DNA of 64,000 nucleotides, from NCBI GenBank assembly GCA_038329865.1, contig JBBQNK010000018.1:1-64000 (forward strand). The letters run 5' to 3'. Below are positions 55,833 to 64,000 of this stretch, piece after piece (within the stretch, counting starts at the first letter, position 1; the number at the start of each line of letters is the position of its first letter). This DNA comes from JANMES01 sp038329865. Its GTDB lineage: Bacteria; Planctomycetota; Phycisphaerae; Tepidisphaerales; Tepidisphaeraceae. A model generated the notes under the pieces. That model worked only from the letters and a program-made list of their open reading frames with translations, was not told the origin of the DNA and made no database searches. The position numbers were made by a program, and so were the translations under genes.

Positions 55833-56174
55833 CTAAGCGACTTCTACCGCCGGGGCCATGTCGGATGACACCGCTTCCGATAGCGCTTCCTTGGGCTTGC
55901 CATTTTTGGCGTCGTGCCCATTGGAATCGTGCCCATTGTTGCGGGCGCGCTGAACGGCCGAGCGTTTACCACCAAGGCGGCCGATCTCCGCCATGTGGGC
56001 GCGATTGGCGCTGACGCGCTCGCCGCCCTTTCGACCCGCTGCGCGGGCCTCGTCGGCGGTAAATTCGTGAGCGGTTCCCTTCTCGTGGGCGGCCTTGCCG
56101 CCCTTGCGGGCGATCTCACGCTGCTTTTCAAGATTCATCGACGCAAAACCGCGTGTGCTTGTATTACCTGGCAT
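55833..56174 (-). CDS. KGG-domain stress protein
   Basis: A 113-residue hydrophilic protein with the KGG repeats REIARKGGKAAHEKGTAHEF and GRKGGERVSANRAHMAEIGRLGGK, as in YciG and GsiB-type general-stress proteins. The C-terminal part is Asn/His/Lys-rich, then acidic. AAGGA precedes the ATG. Probable role in desiccation or stationary-phase survival; no direct partner in the window. Confidence 0.88.
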   Translation of the reverse strand: MPGNTSTRGFASMNLEKQREIARKGGKAAHEKGTAHEFTADEARAAGRKGGERVSANRAHMAEIGRLGGKRSAVQRARNNGHDSNGHDAKNGKPKEALSEAVSSDMAPAVEVA

Positions 56175-56434
56175 GGGAGAATCCTTTCCAAGAGACTATT
56201 CGCAACTCTTAAATAAAGAGCTACTGAACAACAGTCGCCACCTGGCGAAACTTCATGCGTCTATCTTCTTCCGTATCGATAGGGGCTGGTATCGGGCTTT
56301 TACCGAAGCTCAGTCTGCCATCCCCCTAGGAGGATGGGGGAAGGCATTGAATAGCTCTCAATGGTAGGCGCGCAGAAGCGCCAGAGTGGCTGGCGATTTC
56401 GATTTTCGTGTCGAGGAATCGCGATTTAACCTGT
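56175..56434. other. Intergenic region between KGG gene and lyase
   Basis: No gene is supported. A small C-rich/G-rich hairpin lies near 56320-56345 (CCATCC...GGATGG). Nothing else is recognised. Confidence 0.4.
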
Positions 56435-59130
56435 TTATTTTTCGGCGAACTGCAGCTTTGAAGCCGGTTCAAATTGCACGACAATTGAGCCGGCGAGCGG
56501 CCCGGCGGTGACCGTTGCTTCGCCTGTACGCCGGCCCTGGTCGTCGAGCTTGAACGCTTTCAAACCCGCCAAACCCGGCAGCGTGACTGTCACGATGCCT
56601 GCGGTGGGCGAAGGGTTCGACAGAACGTAACCATTGGCGGTTTTTTCGACGTACGCCAATCCCGGCTCGCTCCGTTCGATCGACGCCGCGCCGGACTTCA
56701 GAGATTTACCGCCGCCCAGATACATCGCACGAACGACCTCGCCGTCCATGGTGACCAGCGCCTGCTGCGCATCAGTCTCGATCGCGCCGGCCTTATAAGT
56801 GCCGGGGCGGTAAGCGGCGAAGCAGAAATCTGTACCTTTAGCCGTCTGAATTTTCAGCAGGCCGTAACCAATATCGAGCCCGCGTTCCTGCGTGACGGAT
56901 TTGACGTACCCGTCCTTTTCGCCGAGATGTCGACGACGTTGCCGAAGAGCGTGTTGCTTCCCTGGCGACGTTCGAAGATCGCGGGGACTTTTTCGTCTCT
57001 CACATTTTTGTCGTCGCCGCTGTAGTGGTAGTAGCCGTCACCGATGACGACCTCCGTGCTGTCGCCCGCAGCGGCGAGTAGTTTTACCGGCTGATCCTTA
57101 TGCACCACGCTGACCTGCCACGCATCTTTGACCGTGGCGTGGCGGACATTGTCGCTCAGCGCCAGCGCGTTGTAGCCGGCCGGCACGGGTTCAGGAAACG
57201 AGTACGCTTCGAGCGGCAGGTCGGTCGAGAGCTTGCCGCGAAGATGCCACGTGAGATCGTACTTGTGCGATTCCATGGAGAACGCGCCGAACAAATCGGC
57301 GACGTAATTCGGAGTGACGAACAGCGCACGATCCTGCATCACGCCGGGATACGTGGTGTCGGATGACCCACGCTCAATGCCCATCGTCGAAGCGGGGCCG
57401 AAAACCAGTTGCTTGGCGTCGGGATCGGGAAGCTGCTTGGAAAATTTATAGCGATTTCCCGCGTAAATCTGCGGGGATTCATCGACGGTGAGCGTCGCGT
57501 GGCCGGGCGTGGTCCAGTACCACTTGACGTCCAGGTCGGCGCCGTATGGGAAGATCACGCCGGGGTCGGGGATGATGACATCGCCCAGCGCGTAGAGATC
57601 GATCGAGAGTTTATCGGGATGGCCGTGCGATCGGCTCAGCCCGTACTGCATGAGCAGGCTGATCGGCGACTTGGGCGCGTCGAGCCGCAATATGCCGTAC
57701 CCAACGTCGGTGAAGTTGACGCCTTCGGAATTGGTGATCGGCGCTTTGGCGTCGAGATCGGCATCGAACAGCACCGACGGCGGGCCGTAGTGCACGCTCA
57801 TTTGCAGCGAGAGGTGTTTGCGCGTCACCGGCGCGAGAAAGCGCGGATCGCGGTAGTGCAGGTACGCGTACTCGTATGCGCGCGGGCCGTCATCATTCCA
57901 GGTTTCTTCGGGAATGATGGACGATCGGCCGGAGTCGTGCGTTGAGGGGAACGTGAGATCCGGATAAGTGAACATGATTTCGGCATTGAACAACTGCTTG
58001 AGAATGCCGTTGTCATATTTGTACATGTCCACGCCGTGGTGCCACAGTGTTTCGGCGTCATCGACAAGCGCGACCGAGGCCATGTTCTGATACCCCATCG
58101 CGCCTTCGTTCCACATTCCGTCGGGGCTGATGCATTTCTGCGAGAAGTGAATTCCGAAAACGCCGCCGTGCGGCTTTTCCTTGGTGCCGCCTTTGCCGTA
58201 CAGGCCCAGGTCGATCATCCGCTGGTCCTCGGTCGCGTAGCCCGCCATCAACACGCCGGCATTGCAGATGACCGAGCGATTGTGCGACTGATCGAGATAC
58301 GACTCCGGTCCGATCACATCGGCAACGAATTCGTTGGTAACTCCTGCGAACAGATCATCGCGGACGGCTTTGCGCTCGTCGTCGGTCCAGCCGGGAAGGT
58401 TGTAGATCAGGTCGTAACCGAACGCCGCCTCGATGAGCCAGAAACCGTCCTCCAGAAACTGCCCGGTGAGTCGGCCGTCAAAGGCGCTGCGATACGCTTT
58501 CTCGGTCCAGGGCGCATCTTTGAACAGCGGATGGCCCCAGTACGGGTAGCCGTGGGCGAAGGCGAGCAGCATCTTTTTGGCAAAATCGCCGTATTTGGCG
58601 TCGCCGGTGAGCGCGTAAAGCGTGCCGAGACTGGCGATATCTGAAACATTGTTTTCGTTGGTGCGATAGAGCCTCAATGCCTTATTGCTTTTGAACGGCT
58701 CGAGATCGCCGGGGAAGATCCAGTTGCCGTCGGCGTCTTTCTGCGGCTCGGCGATATTCAGGGGCTGGATAATGCGCGCGTCCATCTTGGTCTGGAGCTT
58801 GGCGAATTCTTCCTGCATCACCTTGTTGGTCTTGAGCAGTTCCTTGTAATGAGCAATGTCTTGCTGATCCCAGAGCGTAGAGGGATGGCCTTGCGCCATA
58901 CGCGGCTCGCCGAAGGTTTTGACCGGATCCTTCGACGGCGTGGAGGAAGTCGGCGCGATATTCGCGGGGAAGACCTTGGCGTCGTAGCCTTCGACTGCCT
59001 TGGGCGGCACAAACGCCGGTGGTCGGACAGCCGGGGGTCTTACGGGCTTGGTCGCAGGCTGCGTGGCTTGGCCGGAAGCGATGGAAGCGGCGGCGAGCAT
59101 CGCCGCAGCGACAGTGGACAGATATCGCAT
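56435..59130 (-). pseudogene. Heparinase II/III-family polysaccharide lyase, frameshifted near C-terminus
   Basis: The main frame (56854-59130, 758 residues) has a signal peptide (ASIASGQA), an alpha-helical toroid domain and the heparinase II/III segment SRSHGHPDKLSIDLYALGD. It leaves its natural frame at about 56917-56924, where ISAKRTG replaces an expected ISGEKDGYV. One inserted G restores a frame that runs without a stop to 56435 and completes the beta-sandwich (IVTVTLPGLAGLKAFKLDD). So a single-base deletion truncates the last about 140 residues. This may be a real loss or a sequencing error. Substrate (alginate, heparin-like or other uronan) is not decided. Confidence 0.8.
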
Positions 59131-59514
59131 GGTTTTTCCTAAATTTTTTGGAGAAACGAGAGTACCTGAGCATTCTACCCCCTTATCCCCGCTTCCGTTG
59201 CTCGAAATGAACCTTTTTGCGCCACCCAGAGGCCGGTTTCAACCTGTTGCGACTGGCGATTATTGCCCTTCTCCGCAATTTCCTTTCCGTTCTGAGGAAG
59301 CTAGAATCAATTTAACAATTCGGCCGATAAGGAAAGGGTAGAATGCAACACCCGAATGCGCTCTAACCGGCGGTGCAGGCGATATTAACGTAAATTCCTA
59401 CGGTTGCCCGCCCGAGGGTGGGGTATCAAGCAAATGCCTGCACCCGCTTGATTTTACGCCGCTAACTTACGATGCTTTTCGGTTCGACTTTGAAGATTGG
59501 GAGTGGCTGCCAAC
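59131..59514. other. Divergent intergenic region upstream of odhA and the lyase
   Basis: No gene is seen in these 384 bases. The part next to odhA must hold its promoter; I could not assign boxes. The start choice for odhA uses GGGAG about 11 bases before the ATG at 59515. Confidence 0.45.
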
Positions 59515-62394
59515 ATGGCCTTTTTCGACTTTGTGAATCGCGCCAACGCGGACTACATCGAACGTCAATACGAGCAGTACAAGAAGGACCCGCGCTCGGT
59601 GGATGAAAACTGGCAGGCGTTCTTCGCCGGTTTCGACACGGGATACTCCAAATCCGTAGGCCCCGTACGCCAGGAAACCTCCGACGGCGAGCTTGCGCAC
59701 GTAGGAATCTACAACCTCGTTCACTCCTACCGTGAGCTCGGCCATTACATCGCCAAGATCGATCCCCTCGGTCACGACCGCGCCAATCATCCCCTGCTCG
59801 ACCTGTCGCAGTTCGGGATGTCGATGGCGGATCTCGACCGCAAAGTCGGGCCCGGCAATTTTGAAGGCCAAACCGACGGCACGCTCCGCGACCTGATTGA
59901 AAAACTCCGCACCACCTACTGCCAATCGCTCGGCGTGGAATTCCAGGACATTTCCGACAAGTCCCAGCGCGACTGGCTTACCAGCCGGATGGAGCCGATC
60001 CTCAATAAACCCGCGTTTTCGCCCGAGGAACGCAAGGAAATCCTCTACCAGCTTTGCGCGGCCCAGGGATTCGAAGAATTCCTCGCCACCAAGTTCGTCG
60101 GCGCGAAACGCTTCGGGCTCGAAGGCGCCGAATCGTTTATCCCGCTGATGAACACCATCGTCGATGACGGCGCGGTGCTCGGCATGGAAGAGGCGGTCGT
60201 TGGCATGGCGCACCGGGGGCGGCTTAACACGCTCGCCCATGTGCTGAACAAGCCGTACGAGCAGATCATGGCCGAGTTCCTCGGCACGATTCAGCGCGAC
60301 GAAGAAGAAGGCGACGGCGACGTCAAATACCACCTCGGCTACAGCCAGGATCGCAAGACCACCAGCGAGAAGATGATTCACCTGGCGATGAGCTTCAACC
60401 CCAGCCACCTGGAGCTGGTGAACCCCGTCGTCGAAGGAATCGTTCGCGCCAAGCAGTACCACCGCAACGACAACAACCGCACGAAAGTCTGCCCGATCCT
60501 GATCCACGGCGACGCGAGCATCTGCGGCCAGGGCATCGTGCAGGAAACGCTGGCGCTCTCCGAAATGCCGTACTGGCGCACCGGCGGGACGATTCACATC
60601 ATCATCAACAACCAGATCGGCTTCACCACGATGCCGAAGCAAGGCCGCTTCACGCCGTACCCGACGGACGTGATCAAGATGATTCAGGCCCCGATCTTCC
60701 ACGTGAACGGCGACGACCCCGAAGCCTGCGTGCACGCCGGGCGGCTTGCGGTCGCGTTCCGCCAGCAGTTCCACTGCGACGTGATGATCGACCTCTGGAG
60801 CTACCGCCGCAACGGCCATAATGAAGCCGACGAGCCGTCGTTCACCCAGCCGCTGATGTACAAGGAGATCGACAAGCACGCGCGCATCCGCGAGATGTAC
60901 GCGGCCAAACTGATCGAGGACAAGGTTCTCACGCAGGAAGAATTCGACGCGATGAAAGCCGCCGCCAAAGTGCGGATGGAAAAGGCGCTGGTCATCGCCA
61001 GCGAAACCAAACCTCGCCAGGCGATGAAGATGCTCGGCGGCGTGTGGAAAGGCATGAGCCGCGCCGGCGCCGACTGGTCCGCCAAGACGTCGGTACCCGC
61101 GGAAACGCTTCAGGTGATCTCCGAGCGGTGCGTCGAGCTGCCCGCCGGGTTCACGCCGCATCCGAAGCTGGTGAAGATCCTGCAAAACCGCGCCGACATG
61201 GGCGCCGGCAAGGCGCCGATCGACTGGGCGGGTGCCGAAATGATGGCGCTCGGATCGTTGCTCGTCGAAGGCACGCCGATCCGATTCGTCGGCCAGGACG
61301 TGCAGCGTGGCACGTTCGGCCACCGCCACGCCTGCCTGCACGATTACACCAACGGCGGTAAGTACTACCCGCTGGCGAACATCACGCCGACGCAGGCGCC
61401 GGTGATCATCGTGAACACGATGCTCTCCGAGCTCGCTGTGCTAGGTTTCGAATACGGCTTCAGCAGCGCCGACCCGCGCAACCTGGTGATTTGGGAAGCG
61501 CAGTTCGGCGATTTCGTCAACGGCGCACAGGCGATCATCGACCAGTTCATCGCCGCCGCCGAGAGCAAGTGGGGCAAGATGACCGGCCTGGTCATGCTCC
61601 TTCCGCACGGCTACGAAGGCCAAGGTCCCGAGCACTCCAACGCGTATCTTGAGCGTTGGCTGTCGCTGTGTGCCGAGAACAACATGCAGGTTTGCTACCC
61701 GTCGTTGCCGAGCCAGTATTTCCACATGCTTCGCCGGCAGATGGTGCGGAAATTCCGCAAGCCGCTGATCGTGATGATGCCCAAGTCGCTGCTCCGTGTC
61801 GGCCAGCCCGGCTCGGCTTCGCAATTGTCGGAACTGACCGACGGAGAATTCCAATTGGTCATCGACGACCCCAGCCAGCCCGATCGCGACGCGGTTAAGC
61901 GACTGCTCTTCTGCAGCGGCAAAATTTACTTCGCGCTCGCACAGGCCCGCGACAAAGAAGCGATGAAGGACACCGCCATCGTGCGCGTCGAGCAGTTGTA
62001 TCCGTATCCGAAGAAGGAAATTCAGGCGATTTTAAGCAAGTACCGCGAGGCCCGCGAGATCGGCTGGGTCCAGGAAGAATCCGCTAATCGCGGCGCCTGG
62101 GCGTACATCGCACCGCGCCTGCGCGAGCTGCTGCGCGACACCGCCGTGCTCACGTACCACGGCCGCGACGAGTCAGCCAGCCCGGCAACAGGGTCGATGA
62201 AGATTCATACGATCGAAGAAAAGGAAATCATCGCCCACGCGCTGGACATTCAGCCCAGGGCGGAGGAAGGCGGTCCACCGCAAGCCTCAATGCCAGTAAA
62301 TGCACCCACGCCGGCTCCGGTTAAGTCCGCCGCCACCGACGCCTCGCCGAAGCAGCCAGCTACCGTTTCTTCGCCGAAGCAAAACAAAGATTAA
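59515..62394 (+). CDS. odhA: 2-oxoglutarate dehydrogenase E1 component
   Basis: A 959-residue thiamine-diphosphate enzyme that decarboxylates 2-oxoglutarate and passes the succinyl group to the E2 lipoyl arm in the TCA cycle. N-terminal E2-binding segment: FVNRANADYIERQYEQYKKD. Core: VGMAHRGRLNTLAHVLNKP, HGDASICGQGIVQETLALS, IIINNQIGFTT and RRNGHNEADEPSFTQP. C-terminal: LLPHGYEGQGPEHSNAYLERWL and VRVEQLYPYPKKEI. The last about 40 residues form a Pro/Ala/Lys tail. It precedes sucB on the same strand by 100 bases. An earlier TTG at 59497 is possible but less likely. Confidence 0.96.
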   Translation: MAFFDFVNRANADYIERQYEQYKKDPRSVDENWQAFFAGFDTGYSKSVGPVRQETSDGELAHVGIYNLVHSYRELGHYIAKIDPLGHDRANHPLLDLSQFGMSMADLDRKVGPGNFEGQTDGTLRDLIEKLRTTYCQSLGVEFQDISDKSQRDWLTSRMEPILNKPAFSPEERKEILYQLCAAQGFEEFLATKFVGAKRFGLEGAESFIPLMNTIVDDGAVLGMEEAVVGMAHRGRLNTLAHVLNKPYEQIMAEFLGTIQRDEEEGDGDVKYHLGYSQDRKTTSEKMIHLAMSFNPSHLELVNPVVEGIVRAKQYHRNDNNRTKVCPILIHGDASICGQGIVQETLALSEMPYWRTGGTIHIIINNQIGFTTMPKQGRFTPYPTDVIKMIQAPIFHVNGDDPEACVHAGRLAVAFRQQFHCDVMIDLWSYRRNGHNEADEPSFTQPLMYKEIDKHARIREMYAAKLIEDKVLTQEEFDAMKAAAKVRMEKALVIASETKPRQAMKMLGGVWKGMSRAGADWSAKTSVPAETLQVISERCVELPAGFTPHPKLVKILQNRADMGAGKAPIDWAGAEMMALGSLLVEGTPIRFVGQDVQRGTFGHRHACLHDYTNGGKYYPLANITPTQAPVIIVNTMLSELAVLGFEYGFSSADPRNLVIWEAQFGDFVNGAQAIIDQFIAAAESKWGKMTGLVMLLPHGYEGQGPEHSNAYLERWLSLCAENNMQVCYPSLPSQYFHMLRRQMVRKFRKPLIVMMPKSLLRVGQPGSASQLSELTDGEFQLVIDDPSQPDRDAVKRLLFCSGKIYFALAQARDKEAMKDTAIVRVEQLYPYPKKEIQAILSKYREAREIGWVQEESANRGAWAYIAPRLRELLRDTAVLTYHGRDESASPATGSMKIHTIEEKEIIAHALDIQPRAEEGGPPQASMPVNAPTPAPVKSAATDASPKQPATVSSPKQNKD

Positions 62395-62402
62395 GAGGAA
62401 TT

Positions 62403-62430
62403 GCGGATTGCGGATTGCGGATTGCGGATT
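62403..62430. repeat. Tandem GCGGATT repeat (4 copies)
   Basis: Four exact head-to-tail 7-base units in the 100-base gap between odhA and sucB. Slippage could change the copy number. Confidence 0.85.
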
Positions 62431-62494
62431 AAATTGGCGCACTTGCGTCGCCTTTTAGTCCGAACTCGGCAATTCGAAATCTGAAATCAATATT

Positions 62495-63802
62495 ATGCCC
62501 ACCAACGTAATCGTCCCCGGCATGGGTGAATCCGTGACTGAAGCCGTCCTGCTCCGCTGGCTCAAGAATGACGGCGACACCGTCGCCGTCGATGAGCCGC
62601 TCTGCGAGTTGGAAACCGACAAGGCCAACGTCGATCTCCCCGCCGTGACCGCAGGCGTGCTCCGCCACGCGAAGGCGGTCGGCGATACCGTGCACGTCGG
62701 CGAAACCATCGCGCGGATCGATGAAGGCGGCGCCAAAACTCAAGCTGCAAGTGCGGCAACCGCTCAAGCAGCAACAACGCAAGCAGCATCTTCCCCGGCC
62801 CGTCCCGCTTCAGCGGGACAGTCCGCTCCCCCAGAATCCAAGCCAGCACCCTCAAGCAAATCCGAAGACCTCTCCCCCGCCGTTCGCCGCGTGGTCGCTG
62901 AATCCGGCGTGGATGCCTCGAAGATCAAAGGCACCGGCCCCGGCGGGCGGATTACCAAGCAGGATGCTGAAACGTACGCCGAGCCGAAGGGCAACGGCTC
63001 GCCGTCAGGCGGCACGAGCCAGCCGCTCCCTCCGCCGCCGGCGAAGCAGCCGTCCAGCGCCCCGGGTGTCGCCGCTGCCGGCGCAATGACCGGCTTCGAC
63101 GCCGACGGCAAGAAGCGCGTTCCGATGAGCAAGATGCGACTCCGCATCGCTCAAACCCTCGTGCAGGCGCAGCAGACCGCCGCCATCCTCACCACGTTCA
63201 ACGAAGTCGACCTGACCGAAGTGATGGCCATCCGCAGCCGGCTGAAAGAGAAATTCGAAAAGACCCACGGCATCGGCTTGGGCTTCATGAGCTTCTTCAG
63301 CCGCGCCGTCGCGCTGGGCCTGAAAGAATTTCCCCGCATCAACGCCGAAATCGACGGCGGCGATATCGTCTACAACGAGCACGTGCACCTTGGCATCGCC
63401 GTCAGCACCGACCGCGGGCTGTCCGTGCCGGTCATGCGCAACGCCGAGACGCTCTCGTTCGCCAAGATCGAGACCGAAATCAAGCGACTCGCGCTGGCCG
63501 CCCGTGAAGGAAAGCTCGGCCTGAACGAACTTTCCGGCGGCACGTTCACCATCACCAACGGCGGCGTGTTCGGCAGCCTGCTCTCTACGCCAATCCTCAA
63601 CCCGCCACAATCGGGCATTCTCGGCATGCACACGATCCAGAAGCGCCCGATGGCCATCGGCGATGAAATCAAGATTCGCCCGATGATGTACATCGCGCTG
63701 TCCTACGACCACCGCGTCGTCGACGGCAAAGAATCCGTCAGCTTCCTCGTCCGCGTGAAGGAACTCCTGGAAGATCCGACACGGCTGATGCTGGAAGTAT
63801 GA
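62495..63802 (+). CDS. sucB: Dihydrolipoyllysine-residue succinyltransferase (E2 of 2-oxoglutarate dehydrogenase)
   Basis: A 435-residue E2. The lipoyl domain carries the lipoylated Lys43 (ELETDKANV). A flexible Ala/Pro linker (about 82-125) is followed by the E3-binding domain (SPAVRRVVAESGVDASKIKGTGPGGRITKQD), a second linker and the catalytic domain with LTTFNEVDLTEVMAIR, NGGVFGSLLSTPILNPPQSGILGMH and the active-site SYDHRVVDG. It forms the core on which OdhA and lipoamide dehydrogenase assemble. The first linker contains RPASAG, encoded by a palindromic repeat at 62802-62819. Confidence 0.96.
   Translation: MPTNVIVPGMGESVTEAVLLRWLKNDGDTVAVDEPLCELETDKANVDLPAVTAGVLRHAKAVGDTVHVGETIARIDEGGAKTQAASAATAQAATTQAASSPARPASAGQSAPPESKPAPSSKSEDLSPAVRRVVAESGVDASKIKGTGPGGRITKQDAETYAEPKGNGSPSGGTSQPLPPPPAKQPSSAPGVAAAGAMTGFDADGKKRVPMSKMRLRIAQTLVQAQQTAAILTTFNEVDLTEVMAIRSRLKEKFEKTHGIGLGFMSFFSRAVALGLKEFPRINAEIDGGDIVYNEHVHLGIAVSTDRGLSVPVMRNAETLSFAKIETEIKRLALAAREGKLGLNELSGGTFTITNGGVFGSLLSTPILNPPQSGILGMHTIQKRPMAIGDEIKIRPMMYIALSYDHRVVDGKESVSFLVRVKELLEDPTRLMLEV
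62802..62819. repeat. Palindromic repeat unit inside sucB
   Basis: GTCCCGCTTCAGCGGGAC, 8-bp arms around a 2-base centre, in frame within the linker codons. The same unit forms the pair at 38316-38366. Confidence 0.85.
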
Positions 63803-63861
63803 TTCTCGAATAACTTCATTCGCGCGACTGTTGATTGGGTCTGTTCCAAGGGAGGAAGATC

Positions 63862-64000
63862 ATGTCTCGACTCGCGATTGTAATGGTATTGGCGCTGTGC
63901 ACGGCTGTTTTCGCCCAGGCGACCAAACCCACGACCGTGCCTTCCAATCTACCGCAGTTGCTCTTAGATCTCGGCGATGACGAAGCCGCAACCCGCCAAT
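63862..64000 (+). CDS. Secreted protein, N-terminal part only
   Basis: Starts at 63862 after GGGAGGAAGATC, a strong ribosome binding site, and runs off the window. Its 46 visible residues show a signal peptide (MSRLAIVMVLALCTAVFAQA) and then LPQLLLDLGDDEAATRQ, which resembles the start of the HEAT-like helical repeats ('LGDD-x-x-x-R') common in planctomycete exported proteins. The fit is tentative. Confidence 0.75.
   Translation, partial: MSRLAIVMVLALCTAVFAQATKPTTVPSNLPQLLLDLGDDEAATRQ

Noticed and set aside
59467..61341. Minus-strand 624-codon frame over odhA
   Set aside because: Mirror of the 2-oxoglutarate dehydrogenase E1 gene; composition is typical of a shadow frame.

Overview
The window looks like a piece of a chromosome from a Planctomycetota bacterium, most likely class Phycisphaerae (Tepidisphaera/Humisphaera type). 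The signs are moderately high GC, a PEP-CTERM protein with autotransporter-type beta-strand repeats and a dockerin-like segment, a pseudopilin with an H-x-DG tail, a KGG-repeat stress protein, a DUF3300/DUF2950 pair, and many long intergenic hairpin repeats. The lineage is inferred from gene content only.

Layout. 1-560: the right edge of an apparent integrated element, with the C-terminus of an IS3-type transposase, a cluster of GTATCGGAT repeats and the 3' part of a tRNA-Arg. 560-8,250: a minus-strand surface module with a pseudopilin, a LacI-type regulator, a 1,541-residue PEP-CTERM beta-strand-repeat protein and a decayed partial copy of it. An identical 16-bp site holding a LacI-type palindrome lies over a likely -35 box upstream of both the pseudopilin and the large protein. 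8,300-12,400: a GNAT acetyltransferase, an unknown small protein, an enolase-like protein with two changed active-site residues and an APH-like kinase. 12,500-20,250: a xylan module made of a polytopic membrane protein fused to a GH10 xylanase, plus the xylFGH xylose ABC transporter. 20,400-31,430: a polysaccharide export locus with Wzm/Wzt, a sulfotransferase-GT2-methyltransferase fusion, three further GT2 enzymes, a DUF2304 protein, a GT39-like membrane enzyme and a methyltransferase. 31,580-34,780: an IMPase-family phosphatase, an L-arabinokinase-like GHMP kinase and a lipoprotein.

34,990-46,530 is mixed housekeeping: a BLUF photoreceptor, a methyltransferase, a membrane protein, alanine racemase, a Bax-inhibitor-1 protein, an AsmA-like protein, S-adenosylhomocysteinase, an SGNH hydrolase, an ArsR-methyltransferase fusion and a ferredoxin-reductase-like flavoprotein. 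46,630-56,180: an MFS transporter, a TadG-like protein with a thioredoxin-fold partner, DUF2950/DUF3300, a CPD photolyase, two small membrane proteins, a D-2-hydroxyacid dehydrogenase and the KGG protein. 56,430-64,000: a frameshifted heparinase II/III-family lyase, the odhA-sucB pair of the 2-oxoglutarate dehydrogenase complex and the start of a secreted protein.

The xylanase fusion and XylFGH would release and import xylose, and the arabinokinase-like enzyme could handle arabinose from the same hemicellulose. The glycan locus would assemble and export a sulfated or methylated surface polysaccharide. The ArsR-methyltransferase near ahcY suggests local control of the methionine/SAM cycle. All functions are inferred from motifs read by eye; no database search was run.
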